Source: Hyphomicrobiales bacterium (GTDB lineage: Bacteria; Pseudomonadota; Alphaproteobacteria; Rhizobiales; Rhizobiaceae). Taken from it: a DNA stretch of 64,000 nucleotides. Below, one piece after another: positions 1-8,037 of this stretch. Position 1 is the first letter of the stretch. Each line of letters opens with the position of its first letter. The stretch spans positions 284,205-348,204 of the forward strand of contig UCKU01000003.1 of the NCBI GenBank assembly GCA_900473185.1, written 5' to 3'. The position numbers and the translations under genes are program-made. The notes under the pieces were generated by a model. That model saw nothing but the letters and a program-made list of their open reading frames with translations, ran no database searches and had not been told where the DNA came from.

Positions 1-60
1 TATTGTCCGCAAGCCGCATATAAACTGGGCCGGAGCCCTGCGAGAGATCTGGGAGCCAAT

Positions 61-118
61 TTGTCATGGTGACAATGAATAGATTGTCACCCTCTTACTG
101 TCAAGACTATGTGACAAT
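61..118. promoter_or_regulatory. Cluster of TTGTCA palindromes upstream of the DUF1127 gene
   Basis: Positions 61-75 read TTGTCA-TGG-TGACAA, a perfect 6-3-6 palindrome. A second pair, ATTGTCAC at 83-90 and GTGACAAT at 111-118, is a perfect 8-base inverted repeat with a 20-base spacer, and another TGTCA lies at 99-103. The cluster ends 29 bases before the ATG at 148. This looks like a multi-site operator. The cognate regulator cannot be named from sequence. Confidence 0.5.
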
Positions 119-147
119 CTCAAGAGCGAAAACAACAGGAGCCAAGG

Positions 148-402
148 ATGTCCGTTGTACCTCAAATAAAGAGCGAGATTGTATCGATTGTCTCTATCGA
201 TAGCCCGCACGAAATTGTCCTCCCGAGGCAGGCGCCGGCCACGACGTGGGCCGGCCGCCTGTGGGCAGTCTTCCTTCTGTGGCAACAGAAGAGGGAGGGG
301 CGCCTGGCGTTGCGCGGACTGACGGCAGATCAACTCAAGGATATCGGCCTGTCGCAGTCCGATGCCGCACGCGAAGTCAGCAAGTCGTTTTTCTGGGATT
401 AA
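148..402 (+). CDS. DUF1127 domain small protein
   Basis: 84 residues. The C-terminal half carries the DUF1127 signature: a WQQKREGR stretch, then LRGLTADQLKDIGLSQSDA (about residues 52-72). These Arg-rich small proteins are abundant in rhizobia. Some family members have been linked to RNA turnover or to carbon and phosphate regulation, but the role of this copy is unknown. The N-terminal 40 residues are variable and low in recognisable features. An ATG preceded by AGGAGCCAAGG supports the start. It is a single gene convergent with the lipoprotein gene that ends at 411. The palindrome cluster at 61-118 suggests dedicated transcriptional control. Confidence 0.85.
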   Translation: MSVVPQIKSEIVSIVSIDSPHEIVLPRQAPATTWAGRLWAVFLLWQQKREGRLALRGLTADQLKDIGLSQSDAAREVSKSFFWD

Positions 403-410
403 GCCAAAGC

Positions 411-815
411 TCAGCTGCAGGCGCGATTGCCGCCCGACCAGCGGGTGACGTCGGCGGCGATGCGACCGGCGACCGGCTCGGACATCATCGGGCCGAACGC
501 CTGCATCTTGGCCGGATTGCCTTCGGCCTGCACGACGAGCAGCGGCCGGCTTTCCGGGCTACCCTTGTGCACCACGAGAATGCGCGGACGGCCGGAGAAG
601 GAATTGAGTTCCGGTGCGAGCTTGTAGGCGGCGAAAGCCGCATCGCCCGACTTGAACCAGCAGCTATTGGCGCCGAGCGCCACACGCTCCATCGTCGACA
701 ACGCACTGCGGTCCGGTCCTTTTACCGGCGTCGAGGACTGGCAGGCAGCAACGAGTGCGGCAAGGCCGGTGAGAGCAGCGGCGTTAGCGAAGGCTGCTAA
801 AAGGCGAGGGTGCAT
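411..815 (-). CDS. Hypothetical lipoprotein, downstream of purQ
   Basis: 134 residues. The N-terminus has a hydrophobic segment ending in a lipobox-like LVAAC (Cys near residue 25), so it is probably a lipid-anchored envelope protein. The mature part has no domain I recognise; it contains three further short hydrophobic beta-like stretches and two Cys residues (CWF near residue 53 and a C-terminal RACS). It begins 23 bases after purQ on the same strand, so it probably rides on the purine operon transcript although nothing suggests a purine role. Conserved rhizobial hypothetical is the safest label. Confidence 0.7.
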   Translation of the reverse strand: MHPRLLAAFANAAALTGLAALVAACQSSTPVKGPDRSALSTMERVALGANSCWFKSGDAAFAAYKLAPELNSFSGRPRILVVHKGSPESRPLLVVQAEGNPAKMQAFGPMMSEPVAGRIAADVTRWSGGNRACS

Positions 816-838
816 CTATCTTGCTCTTCGGCCAGAAT

Positions 839-1510
839 TCAGGCGGCGATGACGTCGAGCGCCGAGGCGAAGAGGCCGCGGCCATCCGAACCGCCGTGAG
901 CGGCCTCGATGAGATTTTCCGGATGTGGCATCATGCCGAGCACATTGCCCTTGGCGTTCATGACGCCGGCAATATCGTTGACCGAACCATTCGGGTTAGT
1001 GCCTTCGGCATAGCGGAAAACCACCTGGCCGTTGCCTTCGATGGCAGCCAGCGTCTCGGCGTCGGCAAAATAGTTGCCGTCGTGATGGGCGACCGGGCAG
1101 CGGATGATCTGGCCCTTTTCATAGGCGCGGGAAAAATCCGTCTCGGCGTTGACGACTTCGAGCTTGATCTCGCGGCAGACGAATTTCAGTGAGGCGTTGC
1201 GCATCAACGCGCCCGGCAGAAGGCCGGCCTCGACGAGGATCTGGAAGCCGTTGCAGACGCCCAGAACCTTCACGCCCTTGTTGGCCTTCTCGATAATCGC
1301 CTGCATGACCGGCATGCGAGCGGCAATGGCGCCGCAGCGCAGATAATCGCCATAGGAGAAGCCACCGGGAATGACGATCAGATCGACGTCAGGGATTTCC
1401 GTCTCCGTCTGCCAGATCGTCACCGGCTGATGACCGGAGATCTTGGTGAGAGCGGCGATCATGTCGCGATCGCGGTTGAGGCCCGGAAGTTGAACGACGG
1501 CTGATTTCAT
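839..1510 (-). CDS. purQ: Phosphoribosylformylglycinamidine synthase subunit PurQ
   Basis: 223 residues; glutaminase subunit of the three-part FGAM synthase (PurL-PurQ-PurS). It releases ammonia from glutamine for step 4 of purine synthesis. Class I glutamine amidotransferase features are visible: [11 protein letters not shown] near residues 44-54, the nucleophile motif [10 protein letters not shown] near 82-91, and the C-terminal MMPHPENL holding the catalytic His-Glu. The start is the ATG at 1510, preceded by GGGGACC; it overlaps the kptA stop codon by four bases (ATGA), implying translational coupling. A longer reading from 1564 would run inside kptA and is rejected. The purL partner is not in this window. 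Confidence 0.97.
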   Translation of the reverse strand: MKSAVVQLPGLNRDRDMIAALTKISGHQPVTIWQTETEIPDVDLIVIPGGFSYGDYLRCGAIAARMPVMQAIIEKANKGVKVLGVCNGFQILVEAGLLPGALMRNASLKFVCREIKLEVVNAETDFSRAYEKGQIIRCPVAHHDGNYFADAETLAAIEGNGQVVFRYAEGTNPNGSVNDIAGVMNAKGNVLGMMPHPENLIEAAHGGSDGRGLFASALDVIAA

Positions 1511-2058
1511 AAGGTCCCCGCGTTTGGCGAAAGATATTGAACTGGAACGCTTTCGGCGAGCCATACTCCATTGTCCGAGACAAAGAAAGAATGACCCTCT
1601 GAAAACATGCGGGCTGCGTCTACACGCAGGATAATAGTGTCGCCCTTGCGGCGCGTTGCGACGATCTTGGCCGTATCGACATCCGCCGAGAGATGAACGT
1701 GGTGCCGTTCCATCTTCTTCAGGCCTTCGCGCTCGATCAGGGGCCAGTTCACGAGTGACGTACCGTGGAAAAGAATTGCAGGCGGCCGGACCGCCTTCAA
1801 CGCAAGATCAACTTCGACGCTGTGGCCCTGGTTGGCGCGAATTCTGTTATCGACAAGCGCAAAGCGCTTCTTCGGACTGTTCTCGATGATCCCGATAATA
1901 TCGGAACGGGAGACGTCGTATTTCGACGTCACTGCCTTTTCGAATGTATCGAAGGATACCCAGCCCTCGGCATCAAGCGTCAGGCCTGCGGCTTCCGGCG
2001 CATGGCGCAAAACATAGCTCATGAATTTCGAGACTTCCGTCTCCAGCTTTGCTTCCAT
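1507..2058 (-). CDS. kptA: RNA 2'-phosphotransferase KptA (Tpt1 family)
   Basis: 183 residues, the usual length. Tpt1/KptA enzymes transfer an internal RNA 2'-phosphate to NAD+, giving ADP-ribose 1'',2''-cyclic phosphate. All the family motifs are present: LRHAPE (Arg-His pair) near residue 18, LFHGTS near 95, HVHLSAD near 120, and [14 protein letters not shown] near the C-terminus. So the enzyme should be active. Its natural RNA substrate in bacteria is not established. The gene sits between purS and purQ and overlaps purQ by four bases, an unexpected location for an RNA repair enzyme. Confidence 0.93.
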   Translation of the reverse strand: MEAKLETEVSKFMSYVLRHAPEAAGLTLDAEGWVSFDTFEKAVTSKYDVSRSDIIGIIENSPKKRFALVDNRIRANQGHSVEVDLALKAVRPPAILFHGTSLVNWPLIEREGLKKMERHHVHLSADVDTAKIVATRRKGDTIILRVDAARMFSEGHSFFVSDNGVWLAESVPVQYLSPNAGTL

Positions 2059-2073
2059 GACGCTTCATCCTGA

Positions 2074-2095
2074 AGGCCCGCCGCATGGCGGGCCT
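2074..2095 (-). terminator. Intercistronic hairpin between purS and kptA
   Basis: AGGCCCGCC (2074-2082), GCAT loop, GGCGGGCCT (2087-2095): a perfect 9-base-pair GC stem with a four-base loop, in the 44-base gap between purS and kptA. No U run follows on the minus strand. It therefore looks more like an attenuating or RNA-stabilising intercistronic hairpin than a full terminator. It could lower kptA-purQ expression relative to purC-purS. Confidence 0.55.
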
Positions 2096-2102
2096 GTGAT
2101 CG

Positions 2103-2345
2103 TCAGTCGATCGCGATCGCGTAGTTCTCGATGACCGTGTTTGCGAGGAGCTTCTCACACATGGCCTTTAGGTCGGCTTCGGCCTTGGCCTTGTCGGTGC
2201 CTTCGAGCTCCAGGTCGAAGACCTTGCCCTGGCGGACATGACCGACGCCGCCGAAGCCGAGGGCGCCGAGCGCGCCTTCGATGGCCTTGCCCTGAGGATC
2301 GAGAACGCCGTTTTTCAGCGTGACAGTGACGCGAGCCTTGATCAC
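2103..2345 (-). CDS. purS: Phosphoribosylformylglycinamidine synthase subunit PurS
   Basis: 80 residues, typical PurS length. PurS bridges PurL and PurQ in the multi-subunit FGAM synthase. Family features: the N-terminal KARVTVTLKNGVLDPQGKAI and the LGFGGVGHVRQGKVFDLEL core around residues 29-47. The start codon is GTG at 2343-2345, with a purine-rich GCAGGG stretch upstream. It follows purC by 34 bases in the same operon. Confidence 0.95.
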   Translation of the reverse strand: MIKARVTVTLKNGVLDPQGKAIEGALGALGFGGVGHVRQGKVFDLELEGTDKAKAEADLKAMCEKLLANTVIENYAIAID

Positions 2346-2358
2346 TTGTTTTCCCTGC

Positions 2359-2392
2359 TTTTACTTGACCAGACGGTTTTTACTTGACCAGA
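2359..2392. repeat. 15-base tandem duplication at the purC 3' end
   Basis: The 15 bases at 2359-2373 (TTTTACTTGACCAGA) recur at 2378-2392. The second copy contains the last sense codons and the stop codon of purC; the first copy lies just downstream, in the purC-purS gap. It looks like a local slippage duplication of the purC tail. Confidence 0.8.
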
Positions 2393-3144
2393 ACCGGGCC
2401 GGTGCCGCGCACGGGCTCGTTTTCATTGATGATGCCGAGACGGCGCGCAACTTCGGAATAGGCTTCCAGCAGACCGCCCATATCGCGGCGGAAGAGGTCC
2501 TTGTCCATCTTCTTGTGGGTCTCGATATCCCAGAGGCGGCAGCTGTCCGGCGAGATTTCGTCAGCCAGGATGATGCGCATCATGTCGCCTTCGAAGAGGC
2601 GGCCGCATTCGATCTTGAAATCGACGAGCTGGATGCCGACGCCGAGGAAGAGGCCGGTCATGAAGTCATTCACACGGATGGCGAGCGCCATGATGTCGTC
2701 GAGCTCAGCCGGATTGGCCCAGCCGAAGGCGGTGATGTGCTCTTCGGAGACCATCGGATCTTCGAGCGCGTCGGACTTGTAATAGAATTCGATGATCGAG
2801 CGCGGCAGGACCACACCTTCCTCGATGCCGAGGCGCTTGGCGAGCGAGCCGGCGGCGACGTTGCGCACGACGATCTCGAGCGGGATCATCTCCACTTCCT
2901 TGATCAGCTGCTCGCGCATGTTGAGCCGGCGGATGAAGTGGGTGGGAATGCCAATCTTGTTCAGATGGCTGAAGATATATTCAGAAATACGGTTGTTGAG
3001 GACGCCTTTGCCATCAATGACTTCGTGTTTCTTCTTGTTAAAAGCAGTGGCATCGTCCTTGAAGAACTGGATCAGCGTGCCCGGTTCAGGCCCTTCATAC
3101 AGAATCTTTGCCTTGCCCTCGTAGATACGGCGGCGACGGTTCAT
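2380..3144 (-). CDS. purC: Phosphoribosylaminoimidazole-succinocarboxamide synthase (SAICAR synthetase)
   Basis: 254 residues. It makes SAICAR from CAIR, aspartate and ATP in the purine pathway. The sequence opens with [15 protein letters not shown], the nucleotide-binding loop of the family. It then carries [19 protein letters not shown] and [14 protein letters not shown], the two PROSITE-type SAICAR signatures. Full length and intact. It appears to be the first gene of purC-purS-kptA-purQ. The 231-base gap upstream (3145-3375) must hold the promoter, and I see no recognisable riboswitch there. Confidence 0.97.
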   Translation of the reverse strand: MNRRRRIYEGKAKILYEGPEPGTLIQFFKDDATAFNKKKHEVIDGKGVLNNRISEYIFSHLNKIGIPTHFIRRLNMREQLIKEVEMIPLEIVVRNVAAGSLAKRLGIEEGVVLPRSIIEFYYKSDALEDPMVSEEHITAFGWANPAELDDIMALAIRVNDFMTGLFLGVGIQLVDFKIECGRLFEGDMMRIILADEISPDSCRLWDIETHKKMDKDLFRRDMGGLLEAYSEVARRLGIINENEPVRGTGPVLVK

Positions 3145-3375
3145 TGTGGTTATTCTCTAGTTGTTGGCGCCCTTGGGATGGCGCGCGTGGATCGATCTCG
3201 TGGCGTCCCCTTAAAGGAAAAGAGAGAGTTTCACAATCCGCCTGTCACTCCTTCCCCGGTTTCCGGCCTTGGGCGGGAAAACCGCAAAGAGAATCGAAAT
3301 CTTGCCAAGTGGAGACTACCGCCTTTTTCTTTACGGTGGAATGAAGGCAAAATCTCGGAGGGGTTATACAGGTCT

Positions 3376-5676
3376 TTATCCGGAGGCTGTTTTGGAGATG
3401 GGCCGGCCCAAGGAACGCCGCAGATCCTTCTGCAGTGCGCGAGCCTCACCCTCCGGCTGCCGCCAGCTTTCGCCACGGATGAAAGCCGGGAACTGCAGGC
3501 CGGACATCGGCCGGGCGAGCGCATAGCCCTGCAGCATATCGCAGCCGAGCTCCTGCAGGATACGGACGTGATCGGCGGTCTCGACACCTTCTGCGGTGAC
3601 GAGAATATTCAACGATCGGCCGATCTCGATGATGGAGCGCACGAGCTTGCGCTGCTCGGCCGATTGCGGCAGGTGCCTGATCAGCTCGCGATCAATCTTC
3701 AGTGTTTTCGGGCTCAGCCGCAGCAAGCTGACGATCGAGGCATGACCGGTGCCGAAATCATCGACCTCGATGTCGATGCCGAGCTTCTTCAGCTTCTTGA
3801 GATTGGCGGTAACCGCCTCGTCGCAATCGTCAAGCGAGATCGATTCCAGCAGCTCGAATGACACCGTGCCGGGCTCGATCTTCAGCGAGCGCAGCTTCTT
3901 GCCAAGCTGCGGATCGGACAGTCTCCGGCCGGAGACATTGACGGAAATGCGGGGAATGGTGAAGCCTTCGCGGATCCAGGCTTTCCGGTCGGCGATCGCT
4001 TGTTCGAGGATCAAAGCATCGATGGTCGAGACGACGTCGAGATCCTCGGCAATGTCGAGGAAGCGATCCGGCGCCAGCAGTCCGTGTTCCGGATGCTGCC
4101 AGCGGGCCAGCGTCTCGATGCCGGCAATATCGAGCGTTCGGGCGTCGAACTGCGGCTGATAGAAGGGCAGGAATTCGCTGCGCTCCAGGCCGATCAGGAT
4201 TTCATCGGCAAGACGCTTGGCCGTCAGGATCGTGCGGCGTGCGGCATTGGAGAAGAATTCGTGGCGGTTGCGGCCGGAGCCCTTGGCCCGGTAGAGCGCG
4301 ATATCGGCGTTGAGCAGGAGCTGTTTTTCGTCGAGCTTCGGGCCGCTATCGATGGCGATGCCGATACTGGCACCGAAGCGGCAATCATGCCCTTCGTATT
4401 TGATGGGTTTGCGCAGCTCGCGGATGATGCGCTCGGCGACGGTGGCAATCTTCTTCGAGGCGGTGTCGACGATGCAGAGAACGACGAATTCATCGCCGCC
4501 GATGCGCGCGACGAAATCGGTGCCGCGAATGGAGTCGCGCAGCACCCGGGCAGCATGTTTGAGCATATGATCGCCGGCGCGGTGGCCGAGCGTATCGTTG
4601 ATCTGCTTGAAGCGGTCGAGATCGATATGAAGGATGGCAAGCGCCAGACCCTCCTCGCGGCAATGGGCGGAGCGTTCCTCCAGCATCTTGTCGAGGTAGC
4701 GGCGGTTCGGCAGGCCGGTCAGATAATCATGGAACGCCAGATGCTCGATGCTTTCCTTGGCGGCTTCAAGTTCGCGGTTGCGGGCTTCTGCAAGATCCTT
4801 GGCGCGCCGCAACTCGTTGCGCAGTGCCACTTCCTCCGTCACGTCCCAATTGGCGCCGATCAGCTTGCGGCAGCCATTGCCGTCGACGAAGAAGGCCGAG
4901 CGGGCACGGATGATGCGCTCGGCACCATCGCCTCTGATGATGCGGAATTCCTGATGAAAGCCGGTCTCGTTGTTGACGTTGCTTTCGACGGTTTCGTTGA
5001 CGCGATCACGATCATCAGGATGAACAGTGCTGAGCCAGGCATTGGCTGCGGAGAAACGATCGGCATCCTCCAGTCCGTAGATGGCAATGAGGCGGTCGTC
5101 CCATTCGACGGTCCCGTGATCGATATCGGCTTCGAAAACGCCGATATCGCTGATCTGCAAAGCAAGGTCGAGGCGGCGGGAGAGCTGCGCCAGCATCTCC
5201 TCGGTTTCCTTGCGCGCGGTAATGTCGGTGTCCGTGCCGACGACGCGCTGAGCAGCGCCGTTCTCATCCCATTCGACGGGTGCGCCGCGGCATTCGATCC
5301 AGACCCAGTGGCCGTCCTTGTGGCGCTCTCGATACTGGAAGACATGATAGTCGGGGTCGCCGGCATTCTGGCGCTCGATGGCGTTGACGACGAAATCGCG
5401 ATCATCGGGATGAACGAGCTGCAGCCAGACCTCGTAGTCGCCGTCGGCCTCCTCATCCGGCGCCATGCCGCGAATGCTCTTCCAGGTCTGCGAATAATAT
5501 TTCTTGTCGAGGCGGTAATTGTGGTCCCAGACACCGAGGCCGGAGCCGACGAGTGCGTAGTTCCATCGGCTTTCGCGCTCGGCAATGTCGGAATCGTCGG
5601 GGTAGCTTGCGAACCCATCGGCCGCCGGCTCGTCGCAACTGACATAGGCGGCTTTTGGCGGGTGGGTTTGCTTCAC
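3376..5676 (-). CDS. PAS-PAS-GGDEF-EAL cyclic di-GMP signalling protein
   Basis: 766 residues, no obvious transmembrane segment. Order: two PAS/PAC sensor modules (roughly residues 35-155 and 165-290), a GGDEF domain (about 320-480) and an EAL domain (about 500-750). The GGDEF core is RIGGDEF, preceded by RGTD, a match to the RxxD inhibitory site, so cyclase activity is plausible. The EAL domain reads ETL instead of EAL but keeps the metal-binding Glu, DDFGTGH, KIDREL and AEGVET, so phosphodiesterase activity is also plausible. Family members usually control motility, attachment or biofilm. It lies upstream of purC on the same strand with a 231-base gap, so it is probably separately transcribed. 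Confidence 0.93.
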   Translation of the reverse strand: MKQTHPPKAAYVSCDEPAADGFASYPDDSDIAERESRWNYALVGSGLGVWDHNYRLDKKYYSQTWKSIRGMAPDEEADGDYEVWLQLVHPDDRDFVVNAIERQNAGDPDYHVFQYRERHKDGHWVWIECRGAPVEWDENGAAQRVVGTDTDITARKETEEMLAQLSRRLDLALQISDIGVFEADIDHGTVEWDDRLIAIYGLEDADRFSAANAWLSTVHPDDRDRVNETVESNVNNETGFHQEFRIIRGDGAERIIRARSAFFVDGNGCRKLIGANWDVTEEVALRNELRRAKDLAEARNRELEAAKESIEHLAFHDYLTGLPNRRYLDKMLEERSAHCREEGLALAILHIDLDRFKQINDTLGHRAGDHMLKHAARVLRDSIRGTDFVARIGGDEFVVLCIVDTASKKIATVAERIIRELRKPIKYEGHDCRFGASIGIAIDSGPKLDEKQLLLNADIALYRAKGSGRNRHEFFSNAARRTILTAKRLADEILIGLERSEFLPFYQPQFDARTLDIAGIETLARWQHPEHGLLAPDRFLDIAEDLDVVSTIDALILEQAIADRKAWIREGFTIPRISVNVSGRRLSDPQLGKKLRSLKIEPGTVSFELLESISLDDCDEAVTANLKKLKKLGIDIEVDDFGTGHASIVSLLRLSPKTLKIDRELIRHLPQSAEQRKLVRSIIEIGRSLNILVTAEGVETADHVRILQELGCDMLQGYALARPMSGLQFPAFIRGESWRQPEGEARALQKDLRRSLGRPISKTASG

Positions 5677-5783
5677 GGGCGCTCTCGCTTTTCTGGCGTC
5701 AGCGCAGTCTGCGGTCTTTCCATTAAGAAATGCTTAGAAAGCGATCGCTTAATTCACTGGAAATGCCGGATTTTTTGGCTTTC

Positions 5784-6338
5784 TCAGCCGGGCAGGCGGC
5801 TGAGAAACTGGGCAAAGACCATCGTGCCTTCCGGCCAGGGGCCGTGGCCGGATTCCGAGTTAATGTGACCGGACTCGCCGGCATCCACCAGGAAGGAACC
5901 CCAGCTGTTGGCGATGTCGTCGGCATGCTCGTAGGTGCCGAAGGGATCGTTGCGGCTGGCGACCGTAATCGAGGGGAAAGGCAGCGGATCGCGCGGGTAG
6001 GGGCCGAAGGTCATCAGATGCTTCGGGCGGATATCCGGATTGGCAACATCGGGCGGCGCCACGAAGAAGGCGCCGGCAACGCGCTTTTGAAAGAGCGGAA
6101 TTGCATGGATCACCGATGGTACCCCGAGGGAATGGGCGATGAGCACCACGGGGCGTGTCGAGGCATTCACCGCTTCGGCGATGCGGGCGGTCCAGTCCTC
6201 GCGCACGGGCTTGGACCATTCCGCCTGCTCGACGCGGCGCGCGGTGCTGAGCTTTGCTTCCCAGCGGCTCTGCCAATGGTCGGGGCCGGAATTGGTATAG
6301 CCGGGAATGATGAGGATATCTGCGTCTGAAGCTTTCAT
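5784..6338 (-). CDS. RBBP9/YdeN-type serine hydrolase
   Basis: 184 residues, a small alpha/beta hydrolase of the RBBP9/YdeN (DUF1234-like) family. Visible features: the N-terminal IIPGYTNSGPDHWQSRWE, the nucleophile elbow IAHSLGV (Ser near residue 72), and the C-terminal SGHINSESGHGPWPEG with the catalytic His. The natural substrate is unknown. Monocistronic by appearance, divergent from the DUF2189 gene. Confidence 0.88.
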   Translation of the reverse strand: MKASDADILIIPGYTNSGPDHWQSRWEAKLSTARRVEQAEWSKPVREDWTARIAEAVNASTRPVVLIAHSLGVPSVIHAIPLFQKRVAGAFFVAPPDVANPDIRPKHLMTFGPYPRDPLPFPSITVASRNDPFGTYEHADDIANSWGSFLVDAGESGHINSESGHGPWPEGTMVFAQFLSRLPG

Positions 6339-6499
6339 GGTGCCGCCGATGTGAGAAAGCCTAACCGCGATGTCAAGGGAAAGAGCGACTTAGCTCAAAA
6401 AATTTGCTAAAGTGGCTTTATGCCGGTTGCGTTCTCGTGTCGGCCCCTTGTTGCCGACACATTCGCCTCCGGCTCATCTTGGCTGAGGAGGAGAAAGCC

Positions 6500-7303
6500 G
6501 TGACGACATTTCATGTCATGACGGGCGCTGGCGAGAGCTTCGCACGGCCCGTGGTCAACAGGATCAGCATAGCCGACGTCTTCGACGCGCTCAGGCTGGG
6601 TTTCGAGGATTTCCGCGAGAAGCCTTCGCATTACGTTTTCCTGTGTCTCATGTATCCGATCGCCGGTATCTTCCTGACGATGCTGAGCTCGGGCGCCAAT
6701 CTCGCACCGATGATCTTTCCGCTGATGTCGGGCTTTGTGCTGATAGGCCCGATAGCCGCGATCGGCCTCTACGAAATCAGCCGCCGGCGCGAGGCCGGGC
6801 TCGATTCCTCCTGGACGCATGCACTCGACGTGCGCCGTTCGCCGGCTTTGCCGTCGATCATCGCCGTCGGCCTCCTGCTGTTTGGGATCTTCACCGTCTG
6901 GCTGGTCACGGCGCAAACCATCTATACGAGCCTTCTCGGCGAGGTTTTCCCGCGCTCCATGTCGCTCTTCCTGCAGCAGGTGTTCGGCACGCCGGAAGGC
7001 ATGCAGCTCATCCTGTGGGGCAATCTGGCCGGCCTCGGCTTTGCGTTCGTCGTTCTGGCGATCACCGTCGTGACCTTCCCGATGCTGCTCGACAGGGATT
7101 GCGGGGCGGTGGCAGCGATGGTCGCCTCGATCCGGGCAACCTTCATCAATCCGATACCGATATTGCTCTGGGGCCTGATCGTTGCCGCGTCGCTCGTCAT
7201 CGGCACAATCCCGCTCTTTGTCGGCCTCGCACTCGTTATCCCGATCCTCGGCCATGCGACCTGGCATCTTTACCGGAAGCTGATCGCCCGCGAAGCAATG
7301 TAA
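6500..7303 (+). CDS. DUF2189 family integral membrane protein
   Basis: 267 residues from the GTG at 6500, which follows GAGGAGAAAGCC; a longer in-frame reading from 6404 lacks a ribosome site. The N-terminus (ADVFDALRLGFEDFREKPSHYVF) matches DUF2189, followed by about six hydrophobic segments and a short cytoplasmic tail. The family is common in alphaproteobacteria near respiratory and membrane genes. Its function is unknown. Confidence 0.85.
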   Translation: MTTFHVMTGAGESFARPVVNRISIADVFDALRLGFEDFREKPSHYVFLCLMYPIAGIFLTMLSSGANLAPMIFPLMSGFVLIGPIAAIGLYEISRRREAGLDSSWTHALDVRRSPALPSIIAVGLLLFGIFTVWLVTAQTIYTSLLGEVFPRSMSLFLQQVFGTPEGMQLILWGNLAGLGFAFVVLAITVVTFPMLLDRDCGAVAAMVASIRATFINPIPILLWGLIVAASLVIGTIPLFVGLALVIPILGHATWHLYRKLIAREAM

Positions 7304-7311
7304 TGGCAACA

Positions 7312-7348
7312 TTCCCGGGGTATCGCGAATTTGCGCGATACCCCGGAA
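7312..7348. terminator. Hairpin after the DUF2189 gene
   Basis: CCGGGGTATCGCG (7315-7327), a six-base AATTTG loop, then CGCGATACCCCGG (7334-7346): a perfect 13-base-pair stem starting 12 bases after the stop codon. It lacks a long T tail, so it may act as a transcript-end stabiliser or a weak terminator. Confidence 0.65.
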
Positions 7349-7421
7349 TTTCAATAGAGCCCGGAACCTCGGAACCTTGCTTGGAGTTTGTCTTTTGCCG
7401 ACTTCGAAGGAGGATCTCCAG

Positions 7422-7889
7422 GTGACCATACGCCATGTGTTTGCCCACTTCGCAACCAGGATATCGGAGTGGGCGGGCAAGCCGGTGACCTTCATTCTGG
7501 CGCTTATCGCCGTCATTATCTGGGCTGCTCTCGGCCCCGTCTTCGACTATTCGGAAACCTGGCAGCTGGTGATCAACACCGGCACGACGATCATCACCTT
7601 CCTGATGGTCTTCGTGCTGCAGAACGCGCAGACACGCGATACGCGGGCCATCCAGGCGAAACTCAACGAAATCATCCTGACGAGCCATGCCGAGAACCGC
7701 TTCATCGGCATCGAAAATCTCGACGAAGAAGACCTCAAGCATCTCGACCAACTGGTAGCCAAGGCGGCCAAGGGCCGGGGAGCGACAGAGATTTGCGAGA
7801 TATCGGATGAGCCGGGCGACACCGCGATCCGGAAGCCGGAGAAAAAGAAGCGCGCTGCGCCGGCTACCACGTCCCGGAAGCGAAAATGA
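7422..7889 (+). CDS. Low-affinity iron permease family membrane protein
   Basis: 155 residues. Two hydrophobic segments (about residues 20-38 and 45-65) flank a short loop, then comes FVLQNAQTRDTRAIQAKLNEII, the hallmark of the low-affinity iron permease family (Pfam Iron_permease). The tail is very Lys/Arg rich. Bacterial members are far shorter than the fungal FET4 transporters, so transport function is unproven. The start is the GTG at 7422, eight bases after AAGGAGGA; the TTG at 7377 has no ribosome site. Confidence 0.82.
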   Translation: MTIRHVFAHFATRISEWAGKPVTFILALIAVIIWAALGPVFDYSETWQLVINTGTTIITFLMVFVLQNAQTRDTRAIQAKLNEIILTSHAENRFIGIENLDEEDLKHLDQLVAKAAKGRGATEICEISDEPGDTAIRKPEKKKRAAPATTSRKRK

Positions 7890-7891
7890 AA

Positions 7892-7912
7892 ACGGCGCCT
7901 CACGGGCGCCGT
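7892..7912 (+). terminator. Stem-loop after the permease gene
   Basis: ACGGCGCC (7892-7899), TCACG loop, GGCGCCGT (7905-7912), directly after the stop codon at 7887-7889. Strong GC stem, no T run. Confidence 0.6.
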
Positions 7913-7929
7913 CTCATGACATGTCTACA

Positions 7930-8030
7930 GCATCGGCCCGAAAATCGGGACCGATTTTCGGAAAGCCTGATGCGTAAATTCAAAGAGTTAGAGCGTCCTT
8001 AGTGCGTCCGAATGGACGCACGGCGCTCTA
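7930..8030. repeat. Bipartite palindromic intergenic element
   Basis: Module one: CCGAAAATCGG (7938-7948) and CCGATTTTCGG (7951-7961) form an 11-base-pair stem with a two-base loop, enclosed by GCATC (7930-7934) and GATGC (7969-7973). Module two: TAGAGCG (7989-7995) pairs with CGCTCTA (8024-8030), enclosing TGCGTCC (8003-8009) and GGACGCA (8014-8020). The layout resembles the rhizobial intergenic mosaic (RIME-like) palindromes. It lies between convergent genes. Confidence 0.7.
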
Positions 8031-8037
8031 GTGCCGA

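Noticed and set aside
3145..3375. Possible purine-related riboswitch before purC
   Set aside because: No aptamer signature for purine, ZTP or PRPP classes could be read in the 231 bases.
2320..3861. 513-residue open frame on the plus strand opposite purC
   Set aside because: Antisense shadow of purC and the GGDEF-EAL gene; low-complexity composition and no ribosome site.
4000..5868. 622-residue open frame opposite the GGDEF-EAL gene
   Set aside because: Shadow frame; the minus strand frame carries all the recognised domains.
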